Part shown: positions 1 to 8,498 of the stretch, piece by piece
Layout of the letters: every line of letters begins with the position of its first letter
Position numbering within the stretch: position 1 is the stretch's first letter
DNA from: JAPLDP01 sp964628285
GTDB taxonomy: Bacteria; Bacteroidota; Bacteroidia; Bacteroidales; JAGONC01
Assembly (NCBI GenBank): GCA_964628285.1
Contig: CAZVNP010000011.1
Span: 1-64,000 of the forward strand
Reading direction: 5' to 3'
Length of the DNA stretch: 64,000 nucleotides
The notes under the pieces: model-generated
The model's input: the letters and a program-made list of their open reading frames with translations, nothing else
The model's database searches: none
Told to the model about the DNA's origin: nothing
Made by a program: the position numbers and the translations under genes

Positions 1-387
1 AAAAAACTACTACAGGACATCCGGTCTGATAACAGGTATGTTTTATGGTCTTTTAATGCATTATGTAAAGCTTTACATAAAAGAATCAAGGAATCCAAAT
101 ATTTGCTTGGGTTGGGCAAGTGCCAGTCCAATGACTTTGATGCTCAGATTGCCGATACCACCATTACTATGCTTCAGTACATTTTGCTGACAATGAGATA
201 CTGTATCGAAAACTATGAATCCATGCAGGGATTATTCTCGGAATTAACGGAAGAAGTGATTCAAGAACGTTTAGACCGTCGTTTATGGGGCTTGTTTATT
301 GAAATACTGAATATCATAGAATCATTGCTTGATGGGATTGACGAGGACGAATTGATGAAAAAATTGTTCCACAATGACAAGGCATGA
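1..387 (+). CDS. Transposase, C-terminal part (5' end outside window)
   Basis: The reading frame is open from base 1 to a TGA at 385-387, so the gene begins before the window. The roughly 128 visible residues resemble the C-terminal tail of DDE transposases of the IS4/DDE_5 kind, with a helical 'CQSNDFDAQIADTTITMLQY' stretch matching the usual post-catalytic region. The catalytic core is not visible, so I cannot say whether the element is intact or a remnant. A TTG at 103 could be misread as a start, but coding similarity extends upstream of it. The next element, a complete insertion sequence, starts 133 bases downstream, so this edge of the window is a transposon-rich zone. Confidence 0.6.
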   Translation, partial: KKLLQDIRSDNRYVLWSFNALCKALHKRIKESKYLLGLGKCQSNDFDAQIADTTITMLQYILLTMRYCIENYESMQGLFSELTEEVIQERLDRRLWGLFIEILNIIESLLDGIDEDELMKKLFHNDKA

Positions 388-667
388 AGAAGAATAGCCC
401 TTCTTCTAAAGGAACCGGAAATAATTAATAGTGCTGCTTAAGAAAAATGGAAAATATAACACATTGATTGGTAGAAATATAAAAACACACAAAATCCCTA
501 ACAATCTGATTGAGAGAAATTAACCCAACTTGAGCTTTTCACCCCGAAAAGAGACCTAAAAAGAGCAAAATATAGCTAAATTTTCGACTTCAATAAATAT
601 ATCATATTGATTATGAGATATATAATTTTTAATAATTGATTGGTAGTCCCAGAAAATGATTAAATAA

Positions 668-699
668 TTTGAAAATCAGAAATCGCTATTGTATATTTG
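668..699 (+). promoter_or_regulatory. Bacteroidota-type promoter of the transposase
   Basis: TTTG at 668-671 and TATATTTG at 692-699 match the -33 TTTG / -7 TAnnTTTG consensus with 20 bases between. The expected transcription start falls at about 704-706, on or beside the ATG, so the transcript would be leaderless or nearly so. Confidence 0.55.
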
Positions 700-703
700 C
701 CGC

Positions 704-2560
704 ATGTTTTTAAAAGCAGCAGATAAGAAAGATAAAACGACGGGTAAAATATATCGGTATTACAAACTGTGTGAAAGTTACCGCATAGGTGACAAGATAC
801 GTCATCAAACGTACCTATCCCTTGGAAAGCTTGAGGAATTGCAGACCAATGAGCAAAGGAAACTGTTAGCCGACCGTATCGAGCAACTGCTGAAGGGTGG
901 GCAAACCTTATTCAGCTCAATGTTACCTGCTTATATTGAGAAACTTGCCCGTCATTATTATGAGCAGATAAAACGTAAGGGGCTGGAAAGTCATCCTATT
1001 CAGGAAGCAGAATCCGACAGGAGAAAGCAACAAGAAAGGGAATATCATCAGGTAGATATTTCAGGTGTTACCATGGAAGATGCCCGTGAAATAGGATGTG
1101 AGTGGTTATGCAAGCAAACCATAGAAGAATTGGGGATCGGAACATATTTAAAGGATTGTGGATGGGATGATTCACAAATAAAGACCGCCTTGTTACATAT
1201 AATAAGTAAGGCGACCTATCCGGCCTCCGAACATAAAACGGCACAATGGATACAGGATAATTCGGCAGTGGCTGAATTATTTGATCTGGATCCTGTCAAG
1301 ATCAGCAGGTTTCATTTATACCGTGCCGGCAGTATGTTATATAAGGTAAAAGAAGGTCTTGAAGAATATCTGTCTCTCAGAACAAGTGAGTTATTTGATC
1401 TGGAAGATAAGATTATATTGAGTGATTTGACCAACACCTATTTTGAAGGCAGGAAGGATGGGAGCAAACTGGCAAAATTTTACAAGAGTGAAGAAAAGAG
1501 GAATGATTCAAAATTAGTTGCATTGGCGTTGGTGGTGAATGTTGAAGGTTTTATAAAATACAGTAAAATTTTTCGAGGCAATATAGCCGATTGTAAAACA
1601 CTGTCAGACATAGTAGATCAATTGTCGGCAAGAACATCGTCAACAGGCAGAAAGCCGGTTATAGTCATTGATGTCGGGATAGCAACGGATGAGAACCTGG
1701 CGATGTTAAAATTGAAGCAGTATCAGTATGTTTGTGTGAGCCGTTCCAGGCTCAAAGATTACGAAATTGTAGGGGAAAAGGTTATAACACTGCATGACAA
1801 ACGGGAACATCCAATTGAAGTTCGCCGGGTATCAAAAGCCGGGAAAGATGACCGTTATCTATATGTACGAAGTGATCGAAAGACTATAAAAGAAGCCTCG
1901 ATGAATGAACATTTTAGCGAGCATTATGAAGAAGAGTTGGAGAACATAGCCCGGGCAATTCATAAAAAAGGAGGGACAAAAAAATATGAAAAAGTTGTAG
2001 AGCGCATTGGCAGAATAAAAGAACGTTACTCTACGGCAAACAAGCACTACCGGATTACTGTTCAGGAAAAAGATGGTATTGCAGTGAAGGTTACCTGGAA
2101 GCGAAAACCTCTTACAACCGGATCACAGGATGGTATCTATTTTCTTCGTACCAATCTTGAGCAGACAGATGAAAAGATGATATGGAATATCTATAATACC
2201 ATCAGAGAAGTAAAAGCAACCTTTCGGATATTGAAAACAGACTTAAGTTTAAGGCCGGTTTTTCATCAAAAAGATGAGTTTACCGAAGCTCACCTGTATC
2301 TTGGTATTATAGCTTATATGATTGTAAATACCATCAGGTACAGATTGAAACATCACCAAATTCATCATGATTGGCAAAATATTGTCAGAATAATGAATAC
2401 TCAAAAAGAAGCCACAATAACAATGAATAATCAAAAAGACCAACAGATTAACAGAAGAATCTGTAGTATACCTTCCGCCGGGGCGCAACAGATATACACT
2501 GCACTGGGATATAAATCCATGCCCTTTTATCAGAAAAAATTTGTATTACCCGAATTATGA
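704..2560 (+). CDS. IS1634 family transposase
   Basis: Encodes a 618-residue DDE transposase that would cut and join the ends of its own element. The ATG at 704 is chosen over the upstream in-frame TTG at 689 because the -7 promoter box covers 692-699 and the N-terminus then starts MFLKAADKK, like relatives. DDE features are visible: a first Asp in LSDLTNTYFEGR, a second in VIVIDVGIATDENLAML, and the C-terminal block KATFRILKTDLSLRPVFHQ with the downstream Glu in KDEFTEAHLYLG. The family's N-terminal 'YYKLCESYR' module is present. No frameshift or stop interrupts it, so the element could be active. Lower G+C than neighbouring chromosomal genes. Confidence 0.88.
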   Translation: MFLKAADKKDKTTGKIYRYYKLCESYRIGDKIRHQTYLSLGKLEELQTNEQRKLLADRIEQLLKGGQTLFSSMLPAYIEKLARHYYEQIKRKGLESHPIQEAESDRRKQQEREYHQVDISGVTMEDAREIGCEWLCKQTIEELGIGTYLKDCGWDDSQIKTALLHIISKATYPASEHKTAQWIQDNSAVAELFDLDPVKISRFHLYRAGSMLYKVKEGLEEYLSLRTSELFDLEDKIILSDLTNTYFEGRKDGSKLAKFYKSEEKRNDSKLVALALVVNVEGFIKYSKIFRGNIADCKTLSDIVDQLSARTSSTGRKPVIVIDVGIATDENLAMLKLKQYQYVCVSRSRLKDYEIVGEKVITLHDKREHPIEVRRVSKAGKDDRYLYVRSDRKTIKEASMNEHFSEHYEEELENIARAIHKKGGTKKYEKVVERIGRIKERYSTANKHYRITVQEKDGIAVKVTWKRKPLTTGSQDGIYFLRTNLEQTDEKMIWNIYNTIREVKATFRILKTDLSLRPVFHQKDEFTEAHLYLGIIAYMIVNTIRYRLKHHQIHHDWQNIVRIMNTQKEATITMNNQKDQQINRRICSIPSAGAQQIYTALGYKSMPFYQKKFVLPEL

Positions 2561-2639
2561 AATCTATTAGGTTATTGAGTTGACTATGAGTATAATACGT
2601 CACATAAAAGTTCAAGTTGGGTTAAAAAATGATTTGACG

Positions 2640-2690
2640 ATTTTCGGTGTTCCATTTTCCATGTTCGATGTTACAACTTCGAACATCCCA
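2640..2690. repeat. Short intergenic repeat segment ('gttcgatgtt' type)
   Basis: The stretch contains attttcggtgttccattttc followed by catgttcgatgttac and ttcgaacat, a composition common to short dispersed minisatellites in this phylum. The rest of 2691-2824 shows no gene, hairpin or promoter that I can support. Confidence 0.3.
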
Positions 2691-2824
2691 TCTCGCCAAA
2701 TCATCCCGTCCCTGACGGAGCCTGCTGCCGACTGAAAGCCCTCCATAACCTGGACAGCTTTTAGGGCTGTCTCATGTTAAATATGCGGTAAAAAAGAAGG
2801 TTGTATCGAAATTGACATTTTTAA

Positions 2825-2938
2825 TTAACCACAGAGGTCGCAGAGGAAGCGCAAAGAACGCAGAGAACTGAAAAGCAATTATTTATCTCTCTGTGTTCTC
2901 CGTTTTCCTCCGATTCCTTTGTGGTTAAAAAAGTATTG
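2825..2938. repeat. Long imperfect palindrome 'ttaaccacagaggtcgcagagg'-type, copy 1
   Basis: The left arm starts ttaaccacagaggtcgcaga and the right arm ends cctttgtggttaa. Together they form a long imperfect hairpin of about 40 bp per arm, flanked by a weaker outer pair (ggttgtatc / gatacacc). It lies just 3' of the gene ending at 2963. A second copy follows the paralogue at 5656-5807 and a half copy lies near 38190. May act as transcript end or mRNA stabiliser, but that is inference. Confidence 0.7.
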
Positions 2939-2962
2939 ATACACCCCCGTTAGGGTGAGGTC

Positions 2963-5482
2963 TTATTTCTGTATCACCAGCTTCTGCGCCTGTATCGTTT
3001 TTCCGTCATCGGCGAGGATGAAGTAAACGCCTTTTTTCAGGTTGCCGAGTGTGAGCTTCATGGCGAGCGATGGTGCCACCTGTATGCCGTTCTGCCGGTA
3101 CACGGTGTTTCCGAGGGCGTCCACGATTCTCAGGTTCATGACGGCATTGGCCTTTGATGTCAGTCCGATGATGAACTCGCCGCTGTTCGGGTTGGGCATG
3201 ATTCGTATGGCGATCTCCTTGTCCTGCACCTCGGCGATGCCGGTTGAATTATCGACGATGATCATCCAGGCATCGGAGTAATCGCTTTCGCCGCAGGCAT
3301 TAACCGCCTTGACGGTAATATAGGCTGTTCCTACCAGACCGGTCCAGTCTGCGGTGGCGGTGGTGGTACTACCGGTGATGGTGCCCAGTGAATCAGGTTG
3401 AAGGTTCCACACATAGGAGTCGGCATGTTCGGCACCGGCCGTTGTAAAGTCAGATGTCTGATTATAATAATAATCCACCGAATCAGGTCCTTCAGGTGTG
3501 GCGGGTATTCCCGGCATCGGGTTGACGGTCAGCACCATGTCGTCGCTCACCTGGTTTGATCCTGCGAAGGCCGTGAGGGTCAGGGTGACGGTGCCGCCGG
3601 CAATATCACCTGCACCGGGGGTGTAGACGGGATTGAGAAGGGTGATGTTATCAAAGAAGCCGTCGCCCGAAGTGCTCCATAGAAGAGCTGTGTAGTTGGT
3701 GGCGGTGGCGGAGGCCAGGGTGTAAGTCTCGCCTTCGCAGATGGCGGCGTCAGGGCCGGCATTGGCGGTCAGCACACCACCTCCAGGTATAGGTGTGACA
3801 AAATCAGCCTGTGTGTAAGTGAAGTTTTTGACATACTTAAAAGTTACCGGTTGTGTCGGATCGGCCGGATCCATATCCATGTAAGTGAAGGGGACCTCAT
3901 AAGTATCACCTTCCGAAAATACATTGTAGGGGGAAGCGAAGAGGTAAGCCTGCAGCCAGGCCTCGGAATATTCCGTGACATTGACGGGAGCTTCTGTGAT
4001 CAGGTAATTGGCAATGTCAATACCGCGGCAGAAAATGTCGGGTTGTGTATTATCCGTCACACCTTCGAAGTGGGTATCCAGCCAGGAGAAAAAGATATGT
4101 GATCCGTCGGCGCTGATGGAGGCTCCCACACGGTTATAATCGTCGATATCGCCAAAGATTCCTTCCAATGTAGTGAGGCTGCCACACATATAAGCCGTCC
4201 AGGTTTGTCCGCCATCGGGTGAGGTGACGTCAAAAACGGCGATGTAATCCGCCGGGTAATAGATATTCCATGCACCGCCACCGATGCCTATAACTACTCC
4301 AATATGCGGATTGCCGTACATATCGACGACCAAGTCACAGTCCCAGTCGGTTGTATAGAGGACCTCGTCGCGTGCGGGGACAGGTTCTCCGAAGAAATCA
4401 AGCAGTTGCTGGTCGGTGAGCCAGTCATAGACGATGGCGTCGATGCCATCGGGACCACCGATTTCCACACCGACGGGATCTTCCCAGGTCTCCCCGGCAT
4501 CGGTGGTCTTGAACACGATGGGGAAATAAGCTCCACTTGAGAAAGGAATCGATCCGTCATCACCCAGGCTGACGATATAGCCTGTCGTACCATTGGAGGC
4601 AAAAGCAACCCTCGGGGTGGCTGGCCGGCCGATATCGGGAACCACTGTAAAATCGATGAGGAACCTGTCATAGACGAAATCATGTTCGGTTTCATCCCAA
4701 ACGCCCCGGCTGACCAGAATGGAGTTCATATATACCAGTGCTCCTGACGACCAGTCCTGGTTGAGGTCTGTGGCGATGGCCGTACCCTGGTGGGTGACAG
4801 TAAAACCATCGGGGACATACTGGTAAAAGTCATTGGCAGGGTCGGAGGAACGCAGATGCTTGGTAGTATCTGTGAAGTCTACAAGGTTGGCCACACCGTA
4901 GCTGTAACCGCCCCAGCTGTCGGCCGAATTGGTGCCGTCGAGGTTGGGAGCGAAAAAGGCATAATAGGCATCGGCCAGGTTGGTGTTACCTTCAGGATTG
5001 TAGATGCCACCCTGGGGGTAGCGGGCAGCGTCCAAATTATAGGTGCCGCCGCTGATGGTCGAGGTGTAGATCCTGACATTGTTGGTGAAATTCTCTCCCC
5101 TGTCGGTGGTGATGTCAATGTTCAGGTTACCGGAGTAATTCGGTGTCCCCCCTATTTCTCTGTGCAGATTAATAAAGGTGTTGAGATCATTATCAATCCA
5201 TAATATTGTTTTCTGTCCTCCGATAACATTGGAAGCGTAAGTATAGGCATTGGCCGCCTGCCCGAGGGTGACAATTGTAATGTCTCTGTTAAGGGGATGA
5301 TCGGGCCGAACAAACTTAGAGCTTACAATCGGTGTATGTTTCGCAGGTTCCAGACCGATAGTGTTTTGGATGTTCAGTAATTTTAACATCGTCTGGTATT
5401 TAGGATTCACCTGGTAATTTTTCTGGGCAAAGACATAAAATGTGAAGCCCAGTGCAAGACTGAGGAGTAGCAATTTTTTCAT
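2963..5482 (-). CDS. T9SS-exported Asp-box / PKD-like protein (paralogue A)
   Basis: 839-residue secreted protein. Residues 1-19 form a signal peptide ending at an AQ cleavage site. The central region carries Asp-box (BNR) motifs, TTDAGETWEDP near 330 and SPDGGQTWTAY near 425, which are typical of sialidase-like beta-propellers. Two PKD/Ig-like modules follow at about 575-665 and 670-745. The last 80 residues are a T9SS type A sorting domain (MPNPNSGEF ... LKKGVYFILADDGKTIQAQKLVIQK end), so it should be exported across the outer membrane and anchored or released there. No sialidase catalytic residues could be assigned, so the enzymatic role is unknown. It is a close paralogue of the gene at 5843-8353, in tandem and same strand. 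A weak hairpin (2942-2957) follows the stop. Confidence 0.85.
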   Translation of the reverse strand: MKKLLLLSLALGFTFYVFAQKNYQVNPKYQTMLKLLNIQNTIGLEPAKHTPIVSSKFVRPDHPLNRDITIVTLGQAANAYTYASNVIGGQKTILWIDNDLNTFINLHREIGGTPNYSGNLNIDITTDRGENFTNNVRIYTSTISGGTYNLDAARYPQGGIYNPEGNTNLADAYYAFFAPNLDGTNSADSWGGYSYGVANLVDFTDTTKHLRSSDPANDFYQYVPDGFTVTHQGTAIATDLNQDWSSGALVYMNSILVSRGVWDETEHDFVYDRFLIDFTVVPDIGRPATPRVAFASNGTTGYIVSLGDDGSIPFSSGAYFPIVFKTTDAGETWEDPVGVEIGGPDGIDAIVYDWLTDQQLLDFFGEPVPARDEVLYTTDWDCDLVVDMYGNPHIGVVIGIGGGAWNIYYPADYIAVFDVTSPDGGQTWTAYMCGSLTTLEGIFGDIDDYNRVGASISADGSHIFFSWLDTHFEGVTDNTQPDIFCRGIDIANYLITEAPVNVTEYSEAWLQAYLFASPYNVFSEGDTYEVPFTYMDMDPADPTQPVTFKYVKNFTYTQADFVTPIPGGGVLTANAGPDAAICEGETYTLASATATNYTALLWSTSGDGFFDNITLLNPVYTPGAGDIAGGTVTLTLTAFAGSNQVSDDMVLTVNPMPGIPATPEGPDSVDYYYNQTSDFTTAGAEHADSYVWNLQPDSLGTITGSTTTATADWTGLVGTAYITVKAVNACGESDYSDAWMIIVDNSTGIAEVQDKEIAIRIMPNPNSGEFIIGLTSKANAVMNLRIVDALGNTVYRQNGIQVAPSLAMKLTLGNLKKGVYFILADDGKTIQAQKLVIQK

Positions 5483-5604
5483 GGTTGTCGGTTTTGGTTA
5501 ATAAAATGGTTTATTTGAATGATGAGGATATGGTTTATGTACTATAACTATCAGAATATCAGAAATTTTATGTTATATATAGAAGACCGGTATAACTGAT
5601 TGTA

Positions 5605-5638
5605 CAAATTTAATAAAAAGTCTGATTAAAATGCCAAA
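5605..5638 (-). promoter_or_regulatory. Promoter of paralogue A
   Basis: Read on the minus strand: TTTG (5635-5638), 22 bases, then TAAATTTG (5605-5612), matching TTTG/TAnnTTTG. This would give a leader of about 115 nt before the ATG at 5482. The same spacing is found before the paralogue at 8431-8464. Confidence 0.5.
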
Positions 5639-5655
5639 TTGCCATGATAATAAAA

Positions 5656-5807
5656 AAGAGGTTGTATCAATCTCCTTTTTTGATTAACCGCAGAGGACGC
5701 AAAGGAAGCGCAAAGATCGCAGAGTATTAAAATTCAATTCTTTATATTCCCTGTTCTCTGTTAGCCTCCGATATCTCCGTAGTTAAAAGGTTTTGATACA
5801 ACCTCTT
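5656..5807. repeat. Long palindrome 'ttaaccgcagaggacgc'-type, copy 2
   Basis: The outer arms aagaggttgtatcaa (5656-5670) and ttgatacaacctctt (5793-5807) are a perfect 15-bp inverted pair. Inside them an imperfect hairpin runs from ttaaccg (5684) to agttaa (5786). It is the same family as 2825-2938 and again sits 3' of a T9SS paralogue, so the gene and its hairpin were probably duplicated together. Confidence 0.75.
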
Positions 5808-5814
5808 GTACCGG

Positions 5815-5836
5815 AAAATAAACCGCTTTCAGCGGT
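5815..5836 (-). terminator. Intrinsic terminator of paralogue B
   Basis: On the minus strand, ACCGCT-GAA-AGCGGT is followed by TTTATTTT. A 6-bp stem plus T-rich tract lies 7 bases after the stop codon at 5843. Confidence 0.6.
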
Positions 5837-5842
5837 ATGCCG

Positions 5843-8353
5843 TTATTTCTGGATCACCAGCTTTTTAGCCTGTGTGGTCTTTCCGTCATTGACGAGTATG
5901 AAATAAACGCCCTTCTTCAGGTTGTCGAGTGACAATTTCATATCGACTTTCTGATTCACCTGTATGCCGTTTTGGCTGTACACGATGTTTCCGAGGGCAT
6001 CCATGATCCTGAGGTTCATGGTGCTGTTTTCTTTGGATGCGAGCTCCATGATGAATTCGCCGTTATTCGGGTTGGGAATGATGCGCATAGTGACATCCTT
6101 GTTTTGCACCTCACCGATTCCGGTGGTGTTTCTGACGACGACGGTCCAGGCGTCCGAGAAAGCGCTTTCGCCGCAGGCGTTAACGGCTTTCACGGTGATG
6201 GATGCTATTCCGATGGATCCGGACCAGTCGACGGTAGCCGTAGTCGTTGTACCGGTGATGGTTCCCAGGGTGGAAGGCTGAAGATCCCACACATACGAGT
6301 CGGCATTTGTCGCACCGGCGGTGGTGAATTCGCTGGACTGCACTTCATAGTAATCCACCGAGTCGGGACCTGCGGGTGTGGCGGGGATGCCGGGCAGCGG
6401 GTCGATGGTCAGCACCATGTCATCGCTGGCCTGGTTCGTTCCTGAATAGGCGGTGAGGGTGAGTGTGACGGAGCCGCTGGCGATATCACCTTCTCCCGGG
6501 GTATAGACAGGGGTGAGGATGTTGGGGTCGTCGAAGGTGCCGTCGCCGGAGGTGGTCCATTCAACGGAGGTGTAATTGGTGGCGGTGCCTGACAGCGTAT
6601 AGGTCTCACCCTCGCAGATGGTGGCGTCGGGACCCGCATTGGAGGTGACCGTTTCGGGATGCGGTATCGAGGTGACGAAATCATCCTGTACGACGTTGTA
6701 GCCATTGATGAACATGAAGGTCACGGGCTGTGTCGGGTCGGCAGGGTCCATGTCTTCATAGACAAAAGGAATGGTATAGGTGCCGCCGTCTTCAAAGACA
6801 TAATAAGGAGCCACGAAGAAGTAAGCCTGCAACCATGCCTCGGTGTATTCGGTGACGTTCACCACATCGGCGGTCATCAGGAAGTTTGAATAATCAATGC
6901 CGCGGATGAAGATATCGGGCTGAATATTGTCGGTGACACCTTCGAAGTGGGTGTCAAGCCAGGAGATGAACACTTTGGTGCCGCCTTCGTCAATGGAGGC
7001 GTTCACACGGTTGTCTTCGGTGAGGTCACCGAAGGTGCCACGGAAGGTGGTCAGTGTTCCGCAATTATAAGCCGTCCAGGTCTGGCCGCCATCGTAAGAG
7101 GTGACATCCCAAACGGCGATGTAATCGGCAGGTGTATAAATGGCGTAAGCTCCGTCACCTATGCCGATGACCACGGCAATATGGGGATTGTTGAAGGCAT
7201 CCACGACGATATCGCAGTCAAAGGCAGTGGTATACAGTATCTCATCGCGTGCGGGAACAGGCTCGCCGAAGAAATCGAGCAACTGCTGGTCGGTGAGCCA
7301 GTCATAAACGATGGCGTCGATGCCGTCGGGGCCGCCAAGTGCGACACCAACGGGATCTTCCCATGTTTCACCGGCGTCGGTGGATTTGTAAACGATAGGA
7401 TAATAAGCACCTTGTGAGAAAGGCACTGAGCCGTCATCGCCGAGGGTGACGACATAAGCCGTCTGTCCGTCGGGTCCGTAAGCACAGCGTGTGCCGGCAG
7501 GACGCCCTGCATCGGGCAGGGTAACACAGTCGATCAGGAACCTGTCGAAATCAAAATCATTGGTGGTGGTGTTCCACAGGCCACGGCTCAGCAATAACTG
7601 GTTGAGCCACACGAGCGAACCGCTGGTCCAGTCCTGGTTGAGATCGGATATAAGCGCCACACCCTGGTGGGTGACATGGAATCCGTCGGGGATGTATTGA
7701 TAAAAGCCGTTGGCGGGATCGCTGGAGCGCAGGTGCTTGGTGGTGTCGGTCAGGTCGCCCAGGTTGACCCTGCCGTAGCTGTAACCTCCCCAGCTGTCGG
7801 CGCCGTTGGTGCCGTCGAGGTTGGCTCCCTCATATTCATAATAAGCATTGGCCGGATCGGTATTGCCTTCGGGGTTGTAAATGCCTCCCTGGGGATAACG
7901 GGCCGCGTCGAGGTTATAGGTGCCGCCGGAAATGGTTGAGGTATATATCCTCACGTCACTGGTGAAGGTGCCGCCCCTGTCGTAAGAGATGTCTATATCC
8001 AGGTTACCTGAATAGTTGGGTGCACCGCCCACTTCCCTGTGCAGGTTGATGAACGTGTTTATCTCGTTATCGGCCCACAGGATCGCTTTCTGCCCGCCGG
8101 CGTAACCATAGCCGTAAGCATTGGCCGAATGGCCTATGGCCGTGATGGTCACGTCCCTGTTGACGGTATGCGGCGGCTGCACGAACCTGGAACTGGTAAT
8201 GGGATAGGACTTGACAGGCTCGATGCCCACCTTGTTAGCGGTTTGCATGGTGGCTCTCTGCGTCCTGAATTCCGGTTTTACAACGTAATTTCTCTGGGCA
8301 AAGACGAAAACGGTAAAACTCAATGCCAGACTTAAAAGTAAAACTTTTTTCAT
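5843..8353 (-). CDS. T9SS-exported Asp-box / PKD-like protein (paralogue B)
   Basis: 836 residues from the MKKVLLL start. An in-frame ATG two codons upstream at 8359 is possible, but alignment with paralogue A favours 8353. The architecture equals that of the gene at 2963-5482: signal peptide (about 19 residues), sialidase-like region with Asp-box motifs STDAGETWEDP and SYDGGQTWTAY, two PKD-like modules beginning near SNAGPDATICEGETYTL, and a T9SS sorting domain (IPNPNNGEF ... KLVIQK). Long blocks are identical to paralogue A, for example the stretch around PARDEILYTT and GIDAIVYDWLTDQQLLDFF. Divergence is higher in the N-terminal 100 residues. Function is not known; surface exposure is strongly indicated. 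Confidence 0.85.
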   Translation of the reverse strand: MKKVLLLSLALSFTVFVFAQRNYVVKPEFRTQRATMQTANKVGIEPVKSYPITSSRFVQPPHTVNRDVTITAIGHSANAYGYGYAGGQKAILWADNEINTFINLHREVGGAPNYSGNLDIDISYDRGGTFTSDVRIYTSTISGGTYNLDAARYPQGGIYNPEGNTDPANAYYEYEGANLDGTNGADSWGGYSYGRVNLGDLTDTTKHLRSSDPANGFYQYIPDGFHVTHQGVALISDLNQDWTSGSLVWLNQLLLSRGLWNTTTNDFDFDRFLIDCVTLPDAGRPAGTRCAYGPDGQTAYVVTLGDDGSVPFSQGAYYPIVYKSTDAGETWEDPVGVALGGPDGIDAIVYDWLTDQQLLDFFGEPVPARDEILYTTAFDCDIVVDAFNNPHIAVVIGIGDGAYAIYTPADYIAVWDVTSYDGGQTWTAYNCGTLTTFRGTFGDLTEDNRVNASIDEGGTKVFISWLDTHFEGVTDNIQPDIFIRGIDYSNFLMTADVVNVTEYTEAWLQAYFFVAPYYVFEDGGTYTIPFVYEDMDPADPTQPVTFMFINGYNVVQDDFVTSIPHPETVTSNAGPDATICEGETYTLSGTATNYTSVEWTTSGDGTFDDPNILTPVYTPGEGDIASGSVTLTLTAYSGTNQASDDMVLTIDPLPGIPATPAGPDSVDYYEVQSSEFTTAGATNADSYVWDLQPSTLGTITGTTTTATVDWSGSIGIASITVKAVNACGESAFSDAWTVVVRNTTGIGEVQNKDVTMRIIPNPNNGEFIMELASKENSTMNLRIMDALGNIVYSQNGIQVNQKVDMKLSLDNLKKGVYFILVNDGKTTQAKKLVIQK

Positions 8354-8430
8354 GATCATTTCGATTTAAGATTAAACAATTAGGTTAGTTTGCTATTTAA
8401 AAATTTAACTATTCAAGAAGTGATTTGTTC

Positions 8431-8464
8431 CAAAATTAATACGAAATAATAATTGGCACACAAA
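8431..8464 (-). promoter_or_regulatory. Promoter of paralogue B
   Basis: Minus strand TTTG (8461-8464), 22 bases, TAATTTTG (8431-8438). Expected start near 8424, giving a leader of about 70 nt. Confidence 0.5.
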
Positions 8465-8498
8465 AGTAACAATTTTTTTAATCATTTTCCGATCGTAA

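Larger units (their letters stand above)
520..2625 (+). mobile_element. IS1634-like insertion sequence
   Basis: Terminal inverted repeats are visible at 520-539 (ttaacccaacttgagctttt) and 2606-2625 (its reverse complement with one mismatch, 19 of 20). They bracket a single transposase gene and give an element of 2106 bp. The only flanking direct repeat I can see is AAA (517-519 and 2626-2628), so a target-site duplication is not established. The element is A+T-rich compared with the genes after 2.9 kb, consistent with recent arrival. Size and gene content fit the IS1634 family, whose members carry one transposase of 500-620 residues. Confidence 0.85.
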
